Shown here: piece by piece, positions 8,171 through 17,401 of the stretch
Numbering within the stretch: position 1 is the stretch's first letter
Layout of the letters: each line of letters opens with the position of its first letter
Assembly: GCF_009725235.1 (NCBI RefSeq)
Contig: NZ_WJFC01000106.1
Location: 1 to 43,778, forward strand
Length of the DNA stretch: 43,778 nucleotides
From: Scytonema sp. UIC 10036
GTDB lineage: Bacteria; Cyanobacteriota; Cyanobacteriia; Cyanobacteriales; Nostocaceae
Reading direction: 5' to 3'
Notes under the pieces: model-generated
Seen by the model: the letters and a program-made list of their open reading frames with translations, nothing else
Databases searched by the model: none
What the model was told of the DNA's origin: nothing
Translations under genes and position numbers: made by a program

Positions 8171-9601
8171 ATGCCTATCCCTTTGCTGCATGAAACATCC
8201 CGGCTGAAGATACTTTATCAGTATGGAATCCTTGATACTCCTGATGAAGCAGATTTTGATGACTTAACCAAATTGGCGGCACAAATTTGTCAGACTCCAG
8301 TGGCGCTTATTACTTTTGTAGATGACAACCGACAGTGGTTCAAGTCGAAATTTGGCGTATCCCTTACAGAATCACCACTTAACTCTGGTTTTTGCCCGTT
8401 TGTTGTTCAAAAAGGTGATGAGTTAATTATCCCAGATACGTTAGTGAATAAAAAGTTTGCTAAAAATCCAGTTGTTGTTCTGCCACCACACGTTCGCTTT
8501 TATGCAGGAATGCCATTAATTACAAAAGAAGGCTACACCCTGGGAACCATTTGTGTACTTGACTTTATTCCCCGCAAACTAACTCAGCTGCAAATACAGA
8601 CCCTACAAACTTTAAGTCGTCAAATTGTCAGGTTGTTAGAACGCAAGCGCAATGAGTCAGTTCTTTTAGCACTGACACAGCGAGAACAACAGAAAGCTGA
8701 ACAACTCGAGCAAGCGATGAAAGAACTGACTCGCACCCAAATGCAATTGATACAAAACGAAAAAATGATTGGTTTGGGTCAACTTGTGGCTGGAGTTGCC
8801 CACGAAATCAATAACCCACTTAACTTTATCTACGCCAATCTCATCCACGCGAATCAGTACACGCAGGATTTACTGAGCTTAGTTGAACTTTATCAGAATT
8901 ACTATCCCCACCCAGTTAAAGAAATAGAAGCGACTTTGAAGGCAATTGATTTTGATTTCATTCAAGAAGATCTGCCCAAACTCATTTCGTCTATGACTAT
9001 TGGAGCCGATCGCATCCGGCAAATTGTCTTGCTATTAAGGAATTTCTCTCATTTAGAGAAAGCCGAGATGGCTGAGGCAGATATTCACGAGGGGTTGGAT
9101 AACACGTTGTTACTTTTGAAACATCGATTGAAAGGTTCGTCACGGAACCCCAGTATCAAAGTTATTAAAGAATATGGTGATTTGCCTGTTGTGCAATGCT
9201 ACGCCGGACAGTTAAATCAAGTGTTTATGAATATTTTAACTAATGCAATTGATGCTTTAGAAGAGTCATTGGTCAAGTGTCATTTGTCCTTTATAGGGGA
9301 TGAAGAACAAAGGACAAAGGACAAAGAACAAATAACTACTCCCACAATTCACATTCATACTGAAGCAATAAACAACGAAATTGTCATTCGCATTGCCGAC
9401 AATGGACCTGGTATTTCACTTGAGGTACAATCCAAACTCTTCGATCCATTTTTTACAACAAAACCTGTAGGTTCCGGTACAGGTTTGGGACTGTCGATTA
9501 GCTACCAGATTATTGAAAGGCATGGTGGACAATTGACTTGTAAGTCAGCACCCGGAAAGGGTGCTGAGTTCGTCATTAAAATTCCTATGAATTATGAATG
9601 A
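8171..9601 (+). CDS. GAF-domain sensor histidine kinase
   Basis: A 476-residue soluble histidine kinase without membrane helices. A GAF domain covers about residues 20-160. A helical linker (about 160-200) leads to the HisKA H-box [15 protein letters not shown] (His near 214), then the HATPase domain with N-box [11 protein letters not shown]1 IADNGPGIS and G2 SGTGLGLS. It should autophosphorylate on His and pass phosphate to an unlinked response regulator; no regulator is adjacent. Between the N box and G1 box the protein carries a hydrophilic stretch encoded by a heptamer repeat with a 10-bp inverted repeat (9283-9325), an in-frame insertion. The stop codon lies inside another heptamer array (ATGAATT). 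The ligand of the GAF domain is unknown. Confidence 0.92.
   Translation: MPIPLLHETSRLKILYQYGILDTPDEADFDDLTKLAAQICQTPVALITFVDDNRQWFKSKFGVSLTESPLNSGFCPFVVQKGDELIIPDTLVNKKFAKNPVVVLPPHVRFYAGMPLITKEGYTLGTICVLDFIPRKLTQLQIQTLQTLSRQIVRLLERKRNESVLLALTQREQQKAEQLEQAMKELTRTQMQLIQNEKMIGLGQLVAGVAHEINNPLNFIYANLIHANQYTQDLLSLVELYQNYYPHPVKEIEATLKAIDFDFIQEDLPKLISSMTIGADRIRQIVLLLRNFSHLEKAEMAEADIHEGLDNTLLLLKHRLKGSSRNPSIKVIKEYGDLPVVQCYAGQLNQVFMNILTNAIDALEESLVKCHLSFIGDEEQRTKDKEQITTPTIHIHTEAINNEIVIRIADNGPGISLEVQSKLFDPFFTTKPVGSGTGLGLSISYQIIERHGGQLTCKSAPGKGAEFVIKIPMNYE
9283..9325. repeat. STRR with inverted repeat inside the histidine kinase ATPase domain
   Basis: TTTGTCCTTT at 9283-9292 is the exact reverse complement of AAAGGACAAA, which occurs twice (9309-9318 and 9316-9325) with a 7-base period. 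The reading frame is kept, adding roughly 15-20 polar residues. Confidence 0.8.
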
Positions 9602-9649
9602 TGAATTATGAATTATGAATTATGAATTAATAAAAATTTCATCATTCAT
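9594..9649. terminator. Candidate bidirectional terminator between convergent genes
   Basis: ATGAATGATGAA (9594-9605) pairs perfectly with TTCATCATTCAT (9638-9649). The loop is an ATGAATT heptamer array and a short T run follows on the plus strand. It overlaps the ends of both the kinase and rnz. An STRR by-product is the alternative explanation. Confidence 0.45.
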
Positions 9650-10622
9650 CATTTTTCTCTCGCCGTCGGGGTACTTCATAGGTCATAAAATCATAAGCCA
9701 TGTCTGTTTTGGGAAAAATAGCACGGGCTTCCTCAAGTAAATCCTTCAACTCTATGGAATTTCCTGGAGCATAACGAGGACTAAAATGTGTCATAATGAG
9801 CCGATGTGCCTTAGCTCCTAAGGCTGTCTGTGCTGCCATTGTTGTTGTAGAATGCAAGCGCTGAAAAGCTAACTCGGAATCTTGATGGGCAAAAGTGGCT
9901 TCATGAATTAACACATCAGCGTCCTGTGCCAACTCCACTGCATTGTCACAGTAAATTGTATCTGTACAGTAAGCAATTTTGCGCCCAATTTCTGTAGGTC
10001 CGCACAATTCTTTGCCATTTATGACTCGCCCATCTGTAAGAGTGACTGTTTCACCACGTTTGAGTTGTCCGTAAATGCGTCCGGGCGGAATTTCTAACTC
10101 TTTGGCTTTTTCAACATCAAAACGTCCGGGACGATCTTTTTCCGCGACTCGATAACCAAAAGTGGTGACGCGATGATGTAAGGCGTTGCAAGTCACGATG
10201 AATTCATCATCTTCATAGACAACTCCGGGACGGACAGCATGAACTTTGATGGGAAAGGAAAAGTGGGTGTGGGAGTGTCGCGAAGCGAGTTGTAGGTAAT
10301 CATTTAATCCGGGCGGACCGTATATGTCAACCCGTTCCACACTACCAGCTAAACCACAACTTGCAAGCAGACCCATTAAACCAAAAATATGGTCGCCGTG
10401 CATGTGGGTGATAAAAATTCGGGACAGTTGGCTGACTTTTAGGTCACTCCGCAGAATTTGATGTTGGGTTCCTTCGCCACAGTCAAATAACCACAACTGA
10501 GCTCGTTGCGGTAGTCTCAAAGCAACACTGGAAACATTGCGCGCTCGCGTAGGTACACCTGAACTCGTCCCTAGAAATGTTATCTGCACAGCCTTATTTT
10601 GCCTTCCTCTTGCTGAATTCAT
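9642..10622 (-). CDS. rnz: Ribonuclease Z (tRNA 3' endonuclease)
   Basis: A 326-residue short-form RNase Z of the metallo-beta-lactamase fold, which cleaves 3' trailers from tRNA precursors that lack an encoded CCA. Visible motifs: N-terminal [22 protein letters not shown]; the zinc-binding [10 protein letters not shown] near residue 75; ALHHR; YCTDT; LIHEATF (second metal/exosite side); and the C-terminal MTHFSPRY carrying a metal-ligand His. Length and motif order match the usual bacterial enzyme. GTG at 10625 would add one residue; ATG at 10622 is preferred, though the upstream GAAGAAG is only a weak ribosome site. It has about ten more N-terminal residues than the minimal family start. 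Convergent with the kinase at 8171. Confidence 0.96.
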   Translation of the reverse strand: MNSARGRQNKAVQITFLGTSSGVPTRARNVSSVALRLPQRAQLWLFDCGEGTQHQILRSDLKVSQLSRIFITHMHGDHIFGLMGLLASCGLAGSVERVDIYGPPGLNDYLQLASRHSHTHFSFPIKVHAVRPGVVYEDDEFIVTCNALHHRVTTFGYRVAEKDRPGRFDVEKAKELEIPPGRIYGQLKRGETVTLTDGRVINGKELCGPTEIGRKIAYCTDTIYCDNAVELAQDADVLIHEATFAHQDSELAFQRLHSTTTMAAQTALGAKAHRLIMTHFSPRYAPGNSIELKDLLEEARAIFPKTDMAYDFMTYEVPRRREKNDE

Positions 10623-11243
10623 CACTTCTTCTTCTATAGTGGCATGGAAAACAGAAAATATTTTGTGCTTGATTTTTACGTGTTGGTAGTGGAGATGTAA
10701 CTTGTATTAATCAATACCACACTTTTTGATTGGATTTTTGGGATTATTGTAACGATGCTTTAGCATATACAAAAACTTTGTAATTAAGCCTCACTTTTTT
10801 ACAGAATTTTTACGAACTCTTGATGAAAAATATAATCATAGCAGTTAAATTGATAGATAGGGTAACCTGTAAGCACTGACTGGTGACAAATTATCAGTAA
10901 CGAGCAAGGCATTTGGGAGATCTAGATTCTAAGTCTTCCTATTAATTGATGAAGTTTTTGCAGCAAGTTTTCTTTCCCTCTCGTAAGCAAATAAAAGCGA
11001 TCGGTTAATCCCCATACTGAATCTATAGGGAGTTTGAACCATGAATCAATTTCTTTTTATCCATCAATAAATTTAGAGGCTTGTAGCTTATATGTAACTG
11101 GTGATTAGCTCATGTTGAGTTAATCGCCGAACGATTGGAATATTTCATGTTAACTCAATCACTGGATGCTGGCTACTGGTCATCAGTCACTAGCTGTAGC
11201 TAACTTTGTTGCATCAAAATGCTTTTAGTCAAATCTTAAAAGT
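10623..11243. other. Divergent intergenic region, rnz / CHAT gene
   Basis: AT-rich, no credible ORF or RNA gene seen. It presumably carries both divergent promoters. Short CTGGT/CACTGG-type repeat remnants occur at about 11165-11200. Confidence 0.5.
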
Positions 11244-12668
11244 ATGGGAAGAGCACACAATAAACACCAGACACTGAATGTCCATTACTTTTTAAAAGTT
11301 CTGGTACTGTACGGCTTATTATTCAGTTTACTGTTCTTTCATGTACTACTTATCATGGGAGAAAAAGAAAATTTGGTTGAAGCTAGAGAGTTGGTTAATC
11401 TCACAGATTCAGCTATGAATAGCTCAGATTCTAACACAGTAGAACAGTTAGATCGTAGATTGATTGAGCTTAAGTTAAATTCAGAAAATATCGAAAATAG
11501 AAATAGGAAAAGCAAGAATGATACCAGTCAAAATTTGACACAAGTTATTAATGCTATTGAAAATTTGAAAATTACCGAGTTTAACAATTACTTTCATAAA
11601 AATTTTCTCTCCTTAAAATTTGATAAAACAAGAATTGATTTAGTAGATGGGAGTCAGGCTACTGCCCTGGTTTACTCAGTTATCTTGAAAGACCGTACTG
11701 CGATCGTCTTGAATCTTCCTCATAAAAAAAAGAAATGGACGTGGATAGATATTAACTATCAAAATTTGAGAAAAGAAATTAATGAGTTCCAGATTGGGCT
11801 AGAAAGACGCAGTGACATAATTTACGATCCCAAGCAAGCTCAAAAACTTTACGATTGGATAATTCGTCCGTTTGCCAATGATTTAGAATCATTCCATATT
11901 AAAACTTTAGTTTTCATTCAAGATGAAATACTGCGAGGCGTACCAATGGCAGCTTTGCATGATGGTAAGAAATTTTTGATTCAAAAGTACGCTATTGCTA
12001 CAACTCCTGGCTTAAGTCTCACAAATACTCAAAAAGTGAACCGTAAAAATCTGCGAGCTCTTGCTGTAGGGCTAACGAAAGATGCAACAGTTGATGGTCG
12101 AATATACAAAGCTTTAACCAACATCCAGCACGAAATTTACCAAGTTGTGGTGCAAATTCCAGGAAGCAAGCTATTGTTAGATGAAGATTTTACACCTCTG
12201 AGGTTACACGCAGAACTTCGCAAAAAAAGTTACCCAATTATTCATATTGCCACTCATGGTGAATTTGGTATTGTTCCTGAGGAGACTTTTCTTGTCACAG
12301 GCAATAATCAAAAACTCACTATTATCGATCTAGGTACTTTAATTCAAGATGTCTCTCATGGTGCCAATTTAGTGGAATTACTAGCATTAACTGCCTGCGA
12401 AACTGCCATTGGCGATAAAAATGCCATTTTTGGTCTAGCTGGGGTTGCAGTCAAAGCTGGTGTAAAAAGTGCTTTAGCTTCTCTTTGGTCGGTTAACGAT
12501 GCTGCTACGGAAACCTTAGTTACCAAATTTTACAAGGAGTGGAGTCAAGCAGGAATCTCTAAAGCAGAGGCTTTGCAAAAAGCACAGCAGGCGATGATTG
12601 CAACTGGTAAAGTGTACGCGCATCCCTACTACTGGGCACCATTCATCCTGATAGGCAACTGGCTCTAG
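11244..12668 (+). CDS. Membrane-anchored CHAT-domain protein (caspase-like)
   Basis: A 474-residue protein with one N-terminal membrane helix (about residues 16-38), a charged linker predicted helical (about 45-120), and a C-terminal CHAT domain. The putative catalytic dyad is visible: His in HIATHGEFG (about residue 338) and Cys in LTACETA (about 385). ASLWSVND, a family hallmark, and the closing HPYYWAPFILIGNWL follow. CHAT proteins are caspase-superfamily (clan CD) proteases; known members cut partner proteins in signalling or cell-death systems. The TPR repeats common in cyanobacterial CHAT proteins are absent. It stands opposite the DUF928-CHASE2 cluster at 13.3-18.1 kb, with which such genes often occur. 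The start codon ATG has no obvious ribosome site. Substrate unknown. Confidence 0.88.
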   Translation: MGRAHNKHQTLNVHYFLKVLVLYGLLFSLLFFHVLLIMGEKENLVEARELVNLTDSAMNSSDSNTVEQLDRRLIELKLNSENIENRNRKSKNDTSQNLTQVINAIENLKITEFNNYFHKNFLSLKFDKTRIDLVDGSQATALVYSVILKDRTAIVLNLPHKKKKWTWIDINYQNLRKEINEFQIGLERRSDIIYDPKQAQKLYDWIIRPFANDLESFHIKTLVFIQDEILRGVPMAALHDGKKFLIQKYAIATTPGLSLTNTQKVNRKNLRALAVGLTKDATVDGRIYKALTNIQHEIYQVVVQIPGSKLLLDEDFTPLRLHAELRKKSYPIIHIATHGEFGIVPEETFLVTGNNQKLTIIDLGTLIQDVSHGANLVELLALTACETAIGDKNAIFGLAGVAVKAGVKSALASLWSVNDAATETLVTKFYKEWSQAGISKAEALQKAQQAMIATGKVYAHPYYWAPFILIGNWL

Positions 12669-13299
12669 ATGGTCTGGGACACTTGATTAATAGCTCTCAC
12701 TCTATGTCAATAATTTAGGTTTATTCTCTCATATATTAGGAAAATTAATAATTTGGATATTCAAGCTCATTATTGATTTACAAACAATCATAGAATGTCT
12801 CTCATTCTTATTGCTTTTTATTGAAAATAGCTTTTGATACCATTTTTGATTCTTTATGACTGCTCAAATCTCTTTTTTTACTTCAGTTGTCTGTTTTTAT
12901 TCTTCCTTGGCTTTTCTACCTTAGAATATCAACGCTCATAATAAGCATTACAGCCTAAATTTTTGCCAACTTCTAGTTGTCAGCTTTGCCATCTTTTACT
13001 TGTTGTCCCAGAATCATTAACTATTAAGTACTTTTTTACTTTGGAACAGATGAAACAAGGATTGGTCTCAATACTGCAAGATCTGAGAATTTTTGTAGGT
13101 TGGGTAAATCTGTGGTAAACCCAACAAATGTCTGTAAATGTTGGGTTTCGTTCCTCAAACGCCACTTCACTCAACTCTGGAAACCAGAGCATGTGAGTGG
13201 CTCCCCAACCTACGTATTTTTGTATTTTTAGGCTTAACCGACAAGTATTGGCATTGGTCTGGCAGAGTGATTGATTTCCCAGTCCCCAATCCCTATTCT
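12669..13299. other. Convergent intergenic region with mobile-element copy
   Basis: No gene supported. The middle is occupied by the small mobile element at 13069-13250; the rest is AT-rich. Confidence 0.6.
13069..13250 (+). mobile_element. MITE-like element, copy A (182 bp)
   Basis: It begins CAATACTGCAAG and ends CGACAAGTATTG, like copies B and C. It contains the core TTGTAGGTTGGGT and TGTTGGGTTTCGTTCCTC. The 10 bases on each side are GGATTGGTCT and GCATTGGTCT, a target duplication with one mismatch. It is longer than the other copies through about 45 extra bases in the right half. No coding capacity. Confidence 0.8.
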
Positions 13300-13989
13300 T
13301 TACTGAGCTAAATCTTGTATCAAACTGGCTGCTACTTTTCCTATTTGTTGTCCATTTTCCGTCAGCGCTAACGCCTCGGTCATGGCATCGTACCACAAAC
13401 CAGCTTCTGCATAGAGAGTCACTTTTTGGAGTTTTTCTTGATGGTTAGCAAGTGCCACTCTCAAAGTGGATGATATTTGTACGACTTCAATTTCTGCCCT
13501 AACCAGTAAATTGTGTGATGGACGATCGCGATCGCATAAGGTTTCCACTTGCCATAGATAGCGTTTACCAGTGATTAAACCTTGCTTTTCCTGTGGTAGT
13601 GAGAGCTTCATAACTCCTGAAGAACTCTGTAACTGCTGCTTATACGCTAGCTTACTGGGTCGGTTATTCGTGTCAAATTCATAGAGAGTGAATTCTAAAG
13701 GTAATTGTTGGTCGTAAGGTACAAACCAAACAAAGGTTGGGTGGGAAGAAACAGTTTGTCCAACATGAGTTACAGGAGCAAGTAAGGTTAGGGAAAGAGC
13801 GCCAGCGATATGGCAACCTCCTCTCACACCAGATGAATCTGTATAGCCACTCGGCGGTTTTTGATCCTGAGGTGGTCGGTATCCAGCTCGTGCAGCCTGA
13901 GCCAGACTAAAGACTGTGGCTACGACACAACTTGCGATTAGTGTTGTCTTTATAAGTTTATGCAACAAGCCCAGCATATGAATATTCAT
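13300..13989 (-). CDS. Exported DUF928-like protein
   Basis: A 229-residue protein with a clear signal peptide: basic KLIK, a hydrophobic stretch (about residues 13-30) and a likely cleavage after AQAARA. The mature part starts with a Pro/Gly-rich segment and a C-containing RGGC. A beta-rich region follows (LSLLAPVTHVGQTVSSHPTF and FTLYEFD), and the C-terminal third is helical (YAEAGLWYDAMTEALAL). This arrangement matches the cyanobacterial DUF928 family, whose function is unknown and which is often encoded near CHASE2 sensors and CHAT proteins. The start is decided by GGAGG: it lies 8 bases before ATG at 13989 but only 2 bases before the upstream ATG at 13995. It is expected in the periplasm or outer envelope. 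Confidence 0.8.
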   Translation of the reverse strand: MNIHMLGLLHKLIKTTLIASCVVATVFSLAQAARAGYRPPQDQKPPSGYTDSSGVRGGCHIAGALSLTLLAPVTHVGQTVSSHPTFVWFVPYDQQLPLEFTLYEFDTNNRPSKLAYKQQLQSSSGVMKLSLPQEKQGLITGKRYLWQVETLCDRDRPSHNLLVRAEIEVVQISSTLRVALANHQEKLQKVTLYAEAGLWYDAMTEALALTENGQQIGKVAASLIQDLAQ

Positions 13990-14367
13990 AAGCATTTCCT
14001 CCGGGTTTGCATTGAAATTTATTAATCAATTTTATAAAGGTCTGTGAATTATACTTGCAGTTCACTACAATTCTACAAAAAACTATACCCTTCTCACTAA
14101 ATTATTTTTCCTGTTAGTTTATATTTTTGTGTAAGAGGTCATTGATAAAATAAATCTTAAATTCCCATGTATTGTGTAGTGTCTTAATGTTTACTTTATA
14201 AAGTATCTCTAATTTTTTCCTATGGCTAATTTTTTTCTTTGCTCGTGTTATTAGAATTTAATCAACAAGATTTTTATAAAAATTTATAATTTTGTCTAAC
14301 TCTTAAGAACACTTAAAATACTTGAGTTTGTCTTTATTCTCCCTGGAAATTATTTACATTAGCTTCA
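13990..14367. other. AT-rich upstream region of the DUF928-like gene
   Basis: 378 bp with no ORF of note. It lies between two genes on the minus strand and likely holds the promoter of the DUF928-like gene. No clear hairpin terminator was found for the kinase above it. Confidence 0.5.
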
Positions 14368-16242
14368 CTAAAATTTTGCTATTGGCCAAGATAGCTCGCA
14401 CAGAGTTCCTTTTTTCAAAAGAGACTCTCGCCTAAATTTACCTTTGAACTGTCGGGCTATATACTCAAACTGCTGTGTTCCCCGACCTTCTTTATACGAG
14501 TTGATACCCAAGCCATCATCTACAATTCTCAAAGTGTACCAACCTTTAAATGCAGTGCAAGTCACTTCGAGACGAGTGACGCCTGTAGCGTGTTTGCCAA
14601 CATTGCATAAAGCTTCTTCTAGAAATCGACACAAACCCCTTTTTTGTTCAACACTTAAGAGACAATTTTCTATTGGTTCAAATGTACGAATCTTAAATTT
14701 GAGGGTTTCAAAGCACGGAAAGTCTCGCTGTAGAGTGTAGTTGTAAACTTGATAGAGAACTTCATGAATAGGGTCTTGCAAATTTATTTCCAGATTCTTC
14801 CCTATGTAAAGACTATTCTCTTGAGTCAGGGGGTCTCTTTGTAAAAATTGATAAATTCCCCGAAGTTCACAATTAACTTTCTCCAGTTCTTTTTCTAGTT
14901 GTGGAAGCAATTCTTGTGGCTGCGAGTCTCGATCTCGAACCCGTCTTAAAATTCTGGCTAAAGTTTGCAGGGGTCCGTTGTGAATAGTTTCAAAAGTATG
15001 CTCAATAATTGCTTGACGAGCATTCATTCTAGATCGCAAGCCTTTGTTGTATTGAAATAAGGCTGTCAGCCCCACACCATTAAAAACTAGCACCAGTACA
15101 GTGGGTACAACTGGAACCCACCACCCCCAAACAAGGAACAAATAACCTATAGCCATGAGGTTAGTGCTAGCAATACCAACAGCTAAAAGATGGACTGATG
15201 GAGATTGACTCAATCTGGCAAGAAGAATACCCAATATACCCCAACAAATTATCCACAAGTACTCCCACTCATCTGACCAAGTTTGTAGGAGTGGTCTGGA
15301 ATCAAGTACTGCACTAATAATTTGGGAACAAGCATGAGCTTGAATTTCAACTCCAGAAATGCGTCCAGGTACATTGTCATTAGGTGTAGTTGCAGCAGTC
15401 ATGATGTAATCTTTGACACTGGGTGCAGTGATTCCAACAATGACTATGCGATCGCGTATCCAATCTGGATTAAAGTTTTTTGTTTTGATATCATTCAACG
15501 AAATTGTTCTGAATCTTGCTCGACCACTCCGATAGTTTAGAAGTACTTGAACTCCACCTGCATCAGATCTGACATATCCTCCTGAATTAGGCAAAAAGCG
15601 GGGTAGTTCTGTGTTACCAAACCTCATAGCATGGCGATCTCGGATGCCATTTTCTAAGAATAGACCTTCACGAGCCAAGTAAGCTTCTACTAGACGTAAA
15701 GATAAAGAAAATTTATAACCTTTTGGTGTAGGTGTTCCCAACAAACTACGTCTTAATTTGCCATCACTATCTGGGATTTGATCTGCAAAACCAACTTGTT
15801 CGGGACGCATACCCGATGGTGGCTCGACTTTAATGGGCAAAACTTTTTCAATAACAATTAAATTTTTAAGACTCTTGAATGCTGCATTCAGTTCTGTACG
15901 ACCGGGGTTAACTGGTAAATCTCTGTGAATATCAAGACCAATAACTCTAGGGTTATACGCCTGTATATTTAACAACAGTGTAGCTAACTCTCGATCTGGT
16001 ACTGGGTAAGTTTTGAGACTGTGTATATCTTCTTCCTTGACTTCTACAATGAGAATTCTCTCGTCTACAGATTCAGAAGGACGCAGGCGCAAAAGACTGT
16101 CAAGAGCTAGCCACTCTAAATACTGAAACGATCCAGTCATGCGGACTGCGATCGCTAGCCCAATAAATATCATTCCCGTCAATGCACCTGTACTCCAAAC
16201 GGTAATTTCATCTTTGATGTTTTTCCAGACGCCAAGATGCAT
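14368..16242 (-). CDS. CHASE2-domain sensor histidine kinase (NarL-partner type)
   Basis: A 624-residue membrane kinase. The first membrane helix is at about residues 15-35. An extracytoplasmic CHASE2 domain follows (about 40-320), with the family-typical DERILIVEV, NPRVIGLDI and IVIVGITAP runs. Then come three closely spaced membrane helices (about 325-400). The kinase part has a HisKA_3-like H-box ETIHNGPLQTLAR (His about 421) and a compact HATPase with EEALCNVGKHA and IVDDGLGI. HisKA_3 kinases pair with NarL/LuxR regulators; one lies just upstream at 16630-17316, making a likely cognate pair, although 387 bp containing a mobile element now separates them. The ligand is unknown. The start ATG has only a weak GGGG upstream. 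Confidence 0.92.
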   Translation of the reverse strand: MHLGVWKNIKDEITVWSTGALTGMIFIGLAIAVRMTGSFQYLEWLALDSLLRLRPSESVDERILIVEVKEEDIHSLKTYPVPDRELATLLLNIQAYNPRVIGLDIHRDLPVNPGRTELNAAFKSLKNLIVIEKVLPIKVEPPSGMRPEQVGFADQIPDSDGKLRRSLLGTPTPKGYKFSLSLRLVEAYLAREGLFLENGIRDRHAMRFGNTELPRFLPNSGGYVRSDAGGVQVLLNYRSGRARFRTISLNDIKTKNFNPDWIRDRIVIVGITAPSVKDYIMTAATTPNDNVPGRISGVEIQAHACSQIISAVLDSRPLLQTWSDEWEYLWIICWGILGILLARLSQSPSVHLLAVGIASTNLMAIGYLFLVWGWWVPVVPTVLVLVFNGVGLTALFQYNKGLRSRMNARQAIIEHTFETIHNGPLQTLARILRRVRDRDSQPQELLPQLEKELEKVNCELRGIYQFLQRDPLTQENSLYIGKNLEINLQDPIHEVLYQVYNYTLQRDFPCFETLKFKIRTFEPIENCLLSVEQKRGLCRFLEEALCNVGKHATGVTRLEVTCTAFKGWYTLRIVDDGLGINSYKEGRGTQQFEYIARQFKGKFRRESLLKKGTLCELSWPIAKF

Positions 16243-16629
16243 AGTGCCCCGAAATTCAATGTACGGTCATGGTTATTGCAGGAAATCCTTAGTTAACCAT
16301 TACCAGTTGTGTGCATTGCTTCCGGAAAAATTAACTCCTATTTTTTCTCAAGCTACCGAAGTAATACAGCATTCAATACTTGTCGCTTAAGCCTAAAAAT
16401 ACGAAAACACGTAAGTTGGGTTGAGGAACGAAACCCAACATTTATAGACATTTGTTGCGTTTCTACACGGGGAAAGCCCAACCTACAATTTCCGAAAGCC
16501 CTTGCAGTATTGATACAGCATTTCTCTTCTCTTCGTTTTACAGAAATTTACACATTTGAAGAAGTTTAAAAGGGTTTTCTATGAACTTACTGAGTTTTCT
16601 CAATTTTCTGGTCTTCTTAGCAGAGCTTG
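16243..16629. other. Kinase/regulator spacer holding mobile-element copy B
   Basis: 387 bp without a gene. The element at 16374-16512 and its target duplications take up 159 bp, so before insertion the spacer would have been about 238 bp. Confidence 0.7.
16374..16512 (-). mobile_element. MITE-like element, copy B (139 bp, inverted)
   Basis: Read on the minus strand it starts CAATACTGCAAGGGCT and ends CGACAAGTATTG, like copies A and C. It is flanked by a perfect 10-bp target duplication ATACAGCATT (16364-16373 and 16513-16522). It contains the nested palindromic GGGTTGAGGAACGAAACCC core. No coding capacity. Confidence 0.92.
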
Positions 16630-17316
16630 TCAATCAATTAATCCTTCTTCTCTAGCTCGCATTTCGGTTTGAATCCGGATGTTTTTCCCCTCTTCAGGAT
16701 ATACATCCAAAGCATCTTGCAGTTTAGTCCAATAATGGCGTACCATTCGCTCTGAGACACATATCCGTTCTGCAATCGCCTTATCTTGCAATCCTTCTTC
16801 AAAGGCTAAAGTCAGCACCTTGAGCCACTCTGGTTTGACTTCAAAACCTCTTTGCATACCTTTGATGTCTTTGGTATGCGTCAATCCCTGTAACGCCCAC
16901 TCAACTCTAGTTAACATTTCTTGACTGGAAAGACTTTTATCAGCAACTGTAAAGCCTCCCTTGTGAGCGTCAATTTCCGGTCTAATACGCACAAGGGTTT
17001 TGACATGAGCGCTTTGGACGACAAGATTCAAAGTTGAGTATTGCTTCATCAAAGTTCGGAGCAATTGGATACCTGTTTCAGTCCGTGCTGGTGCTCCAAA
17101 TTTTGCTGGGATAGAAATATCCATGACAACAAGGTCTGGTTGCGAGTCTTTGATATGACTGAGGACAGTTTCAGCCGTTTGCGCCGTGGAAATTTCAGCA
17201 TTTGGATATTGTTTGCGTATCACTGGAATTGTGCCAGCCAAAACAGATTCATGGTCATCGATCACAAGGATTTTCAGCAGTTCTTGTTTTGTTTCTAATA
17301 AACCTTGGCTCGTCAT
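16630..17316 (-). CDS. NarL/LuxR-type response regulator
   Basis: A 228-residue regulator. The receiver domain covers about residues 15-150, with the acidic pair IDDHES and phospho-Asp in LVVMDIS (about Asp66). The position of the usual conserved Lys is occupied by a VADKSLS-like stretch. A C-terminal LuxR-type helix-turn-helix follows (about 170-210) with GLQDKAIAERICVSERMVRHY, where the last helix should read DNA. The start is well supported: GAGGAT lies 5 bases before ATG at 17316. It lies immediately upstream of the CHASE2 kinase on the same strand and is its likely output. A kinase-like membrane protein precedes it by 85 bp, so the three may form one operon. Target genes are unknown; the CHAT and DUF928 genes are reasonable candidates. 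Confidence 0.9.
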   Translation of the reverse strand: MTSQGLLETKQELLKILVIDDHESVLAGTIPVIRKQYPNAEISTAQTAETVLSHIKDSQPDLVVMDISIPAKFGAPARTETGIQLLRTLMKQYSTLNLVVQSAHVKTLVRIRPEIDAHKGGFTVADKSLSSQEMLTRVEWALQGLTHTKDIKGMQRGFEVKPEWLKVLTLAFEEGLQDKAIAERICVSERMVRHYWTKLQDALDVYPEEGKNIRIQTEMRAREEGLID

Positions 17317-17401
17317 GGTTTATCCTCGCTGTTTGTTACTCAATGAGTTATCAACTATCAGTTACTACTGTAACTTCTTGACTGAGAATGGATAACTGTT
17401 G

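Noticed and set aside
12980..13396. 138-codon minus-strand frame across MITE copy A
   Set aside because: Most of it is the mobile element, and it overlaps the 3' end of the DUF928-like gene in another frame; composition is not protein-like.
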